A stretch of 7,223 nucleotides of DNA, from positions 1 through 7,223 of the forward strand of contig PXCX01000306.1 in NCBI GenBank assembly GCA_003565195.1, given 5' to 3'. The translations under genes and the position numbers were made by a program. This stretch comes from PVC group bacterium. GTDB taxonomy: Bacteria > Verrucomicrobiota > Kiritimatiellia > CAIKKV01 > PXCX01. Shown here piece after piece: positions 5,658 to 7,223 of the stretch (within the stretch, counting starts at the first letter, position 1; the number at the start of each line of letters is the position of its first letter). The notes beneath the pieces are model-generated. The model was not told the DNA's origin. It worked only from the letters and a program-made list of their open reading frames with translations, and did not search any database.

Positions 5658-7124
5658 TTATCGTCGCAATAGTTGTAAATCCTTGATTTCTACGCTGCCA
5701 TGAAAGGCGCCGTCGATGCGGTAATACAATCTTTTGCCGCCGGCGGGTATCTCGAACGTGCGCATGGCTTCGAACCATCCGTCGCTGCGTCGCAGGGTCG
5801 GTTCCTGAACACGCAGTCGAGGCACGATTTCGTAGTCGTGATCAGCATCCTTTTCGAGTCCCATAACCACCGCAATACTGCCCGCGAAATCATCGGTCTT
5901 ACGGATCATGGCACGCAATTGCATCCGTTCTCCGGCACTTACCTGAACGGGCGCCGCCGAGAGCACAATCGGAACCCGATCGGTCTCCGACTGAAGGCGC
6001 AAGACAAGCGCGCCATCGGTATCGGCAGTCATGTTCACGGATTGTCGCAACCGGTTTCCGAGTCGGCAATGCCAGCCCGGCGGAATAGCGTTGCCGGCCA
6101 CGGTTTGCAACGGCGGGATCAGGTTGATAACGTCGTTCGCGGGGTGCGCGTCGACGGCGATCAGAGGCGGTCCTTGCAGGGTCTGTGCCGGATTACCGTA
6201 TTGCCAGTATAATGATACCGTCCCGAGGATGCCGGCCAGGGTCAGACCGCCCAGCATGGCGCATCGTTTGCGCCAGGCAACCGCCCGATGTTTCCAGGTT
6301 TGGATGTCGCGGACAGTTAGCGTATCGCGGACCGCGTTGCCGGCTGTTTCAGGTGGATTGAAGCCGAGCATCGCGCGCAAGGGTTGACGTCCCCGACGAG
6401 GATCCTGTGCCAGGAACCGGGCTGCGCTTTTGGATAAACCAGCATCATCCAAGGCGCTTTTGAAGGCGTCGAGATCGAAAGGAATCCGCCGCCAGATAAT
6501 GCTTTGGCGGGCGTCGTCGTAGACCAAATAACTGGCGCGGGTATCGTTGTCGCGTGATTGACCCACCGAACCGCAATTGACCAAAAACCGTTTGCCGGGT
6601 TCCAGCACAAAATCCTGCGGTGCCAAACGGTGGGCTGTCCCGCTGTCGCCGACGACGAAAATGCAGGGCACATGGGTGTGTCCGCAGAATAAAAGTTGTT
6701 CCGGTACGCTTTGCCAGCATGCCAGCGCATCCGCCGGCTCGATGACGTAATCGAATCTTGCGGGATCATCGAAACTGCCGTGGGTACACCGGAAACCGGG
6801 GCCGGTTAACGACAACGGTAAGTTGCTGAAAAAATTGACGGCTTGCCGGTTGAGCCGTTTGCGTGTCCAATCCAGTAACAGGCGGGCGTTAGCGTTGAAA
6901 TGTTCGCTATCGATTTTGCCGCAGAAAGCCGCATCATGGTTGCCAAGCACGAAATCGTGGATATTCGCGTGAACCGAACGTAAGGTTTCAGCGGGATTCG
7001 GGCCGTATCCGATGACGTCGCCAAGACAAAGAATACGGTCGATGTTCTGGCTGCGAATATCGATCAATACCGCGTTCCACGCCTGAAAATTGGCGTGAAT
7101 ATCGGAAACGATCGCATACCGCAT
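5658..7124 (-). CDS. Membrane-anchored calcineurin-like metallophosphoesterase with C-terminal beta-sandwich domain
   Basis: Residues 1-215 form a YfcE/MJ0936-type metallophosphoesterase with every metal-site motif: SDIHAN (D8, H10), LGDVIGYGPNP (D36), LGNHD (N62, H63), THGS (H115), CGHTH (H149, H151) and NCGSVGQSRD (183-192). Such enzymes hydrolyse phosphomono- or diesters with two metal ions; the substrate cannot be read from sequence. A linker follows (about 215-275), then a basic stretch, WKHRAVAWRKR (277-287), and one hydrophobic segment (about 288-307). By the positive-inside rule this leaves the catalytic domain in the cytoplasm and the rest outside. Residues about 320-488 look like a jelly-roll of the carbohydrate-binding type: alternating beta-strands, AGERMQLRAMIRK (397-409), GWFEAMRTFEIPAG (449-462) and the typical ending VEIKDLQLL. 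The family is normally only 150-250 residues long, so this is a clear extension. The ATG at 7124 follows GGGGGA 6 nt upstream, and no export signal precedes the enzyme domain. Confidence 0.92.
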   Translation of the reverse strand: MRYAIVSDIHANFQAWNAVLIDIRSQNIDRILCLGDVIGYGPNPAETLRSVHANIHDFVLGNHDAAFCGKIDSEHFNANARLLLDWTRKRLNRQAVNFFSNLPLSLTGPGFRCTHGSFDDPARFDYVIEPADALACWQSVPEQLLFCGHTHVPCIFVVGDSGTAHRLAPQDFVLEPGKRFLVNCGSVGQSRDNDTRASYLVYDDARQSIIWRRIPFDLDAFKSALDDAGLSKSAARFLAQDPRRGRQPLRAMLGFNPPETAGNAVRDTLTVRDIQTWKHRAVAWRKRCAMLGGLTLAGILGTVSLYWQYGNPAQTLQGPPLIAVDAHPANDVINLIPPLQTVAGNAIPPGWHCRLGNRLRQSVNMTADTDGALVLRLQSETDRVPIVLSAAPVQVSAGERMQLRAMIRKTDDFAGSIAVVMGLEKDADHDYEIVPRLRVQEPTLRRSDGWFEAMRTFEIPAGGKRLYYRIDGAFHGSVEIKDLQLLRR

Positions 7125-7177
7125 GCCTTATCCCCCGGTTAGGTTACGTCACTTGTGATGCTTCTCCGTCGGTTGTT

Positions 7178-7222
7178 TCACTGCTGCCGCGCCACGCGCA
7201 CATAACGCAGTGGCGACAGTCG
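7178..7222 (-). CDS. Possible 3' end of an upstream minus-strand gene
   Basis: Just upstream of the phosphoesterase a minus-strand frame enters from the window edge and reads RLSPLRYVRVARQQ before a TGA at 7180-7178. The short amphipathic ending and GC-rich third positions look coding. A second frame, open from 7223 to a TGA at 7151-7149 and ending EKHHK, cannot be excluded. Either would place the preceding gene 24 to 53 nt before the phosphoesterase start, compatible with one operon. Too little sequence is present to name the gene. Confidence 0.25.
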   Translation of the reverse strand, partial: RLSPLRYVRVARQQ

Positions 7223-7223
7223 A

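Overview
This 7.2 kb window comes from a bacterium of middling GC content and contains six protein-coding genes that I can name at family level, plus one tRNA. No phage, transposon, CRISPR or toxin gene is visible. The taxon cannot be fixed from the sequence. A sigma-54 activator, a lipoprotein-like glutamine cyclotransferase and long multi-domain conserved proteins fit a Gram-negative, diderm lineage. The HisF and phosphoesterase styles recall the Planctomycetota/Verrucomicrobiota/Lentisphaerota/Kiritimatiellota group from memory, but a proteobacterium is not excluded.

Layout, left to right. Positions 1-426 (+) hold the 3' part of hisF (histidine biosynthesis). After a short gap with a good sigma-70-type promoter comes a compact sigma-54 activator (520-1521, +) with an AAA+ core and Fis-type HTH but no sensor domain. 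It converges, with only 7 nt between stop codons, on a two-gene minus-strand operon: a MEMO-AMMECR1 fusion protein (4082 to 2595) followed by a lysine 2,3-aminomutase-family radical SAM enzyme (2611 to 1529). These two genes overlap by 17 nt. A strong promoter (4139-4167, minus) drives the pair.

Further right, all on the minus strand, are a secreted glutamine cyclotransferase (5150 to 4284), tRNA-Phe(GAA) with encoded CCA (5305 to 5230) and its own promoter (5324-5351), a roughly 350 nt stretch with no secure gene, and a 488-residue metallophosphoesterase (7124 to 5658). The phosphoesterase carries one membrane helix and a beta-rich C-terminal domain. The last 100 nt may hold the very end of another minus-strand gene.

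How it fits together: the most intriguing unit is the MEMO-AMMECR1 / radical SAM pair. MEMO, AMMECR1 and a radical SAM protein form the conserved but poorly understood 'AmmeMemoRadiSam' set. Here two of the parts are fused and the radical SAM part is of the lysine-aminomutase type, not the usual PflA-like AmrS. The second notable item is the phosphoesterase, whose predicted topology puts the catalytic domain in the cytoplasm and a carbohydrate-binding-like domain outside. The remaining genes look like ordinary chromosomal housekeeping or accessory genes.
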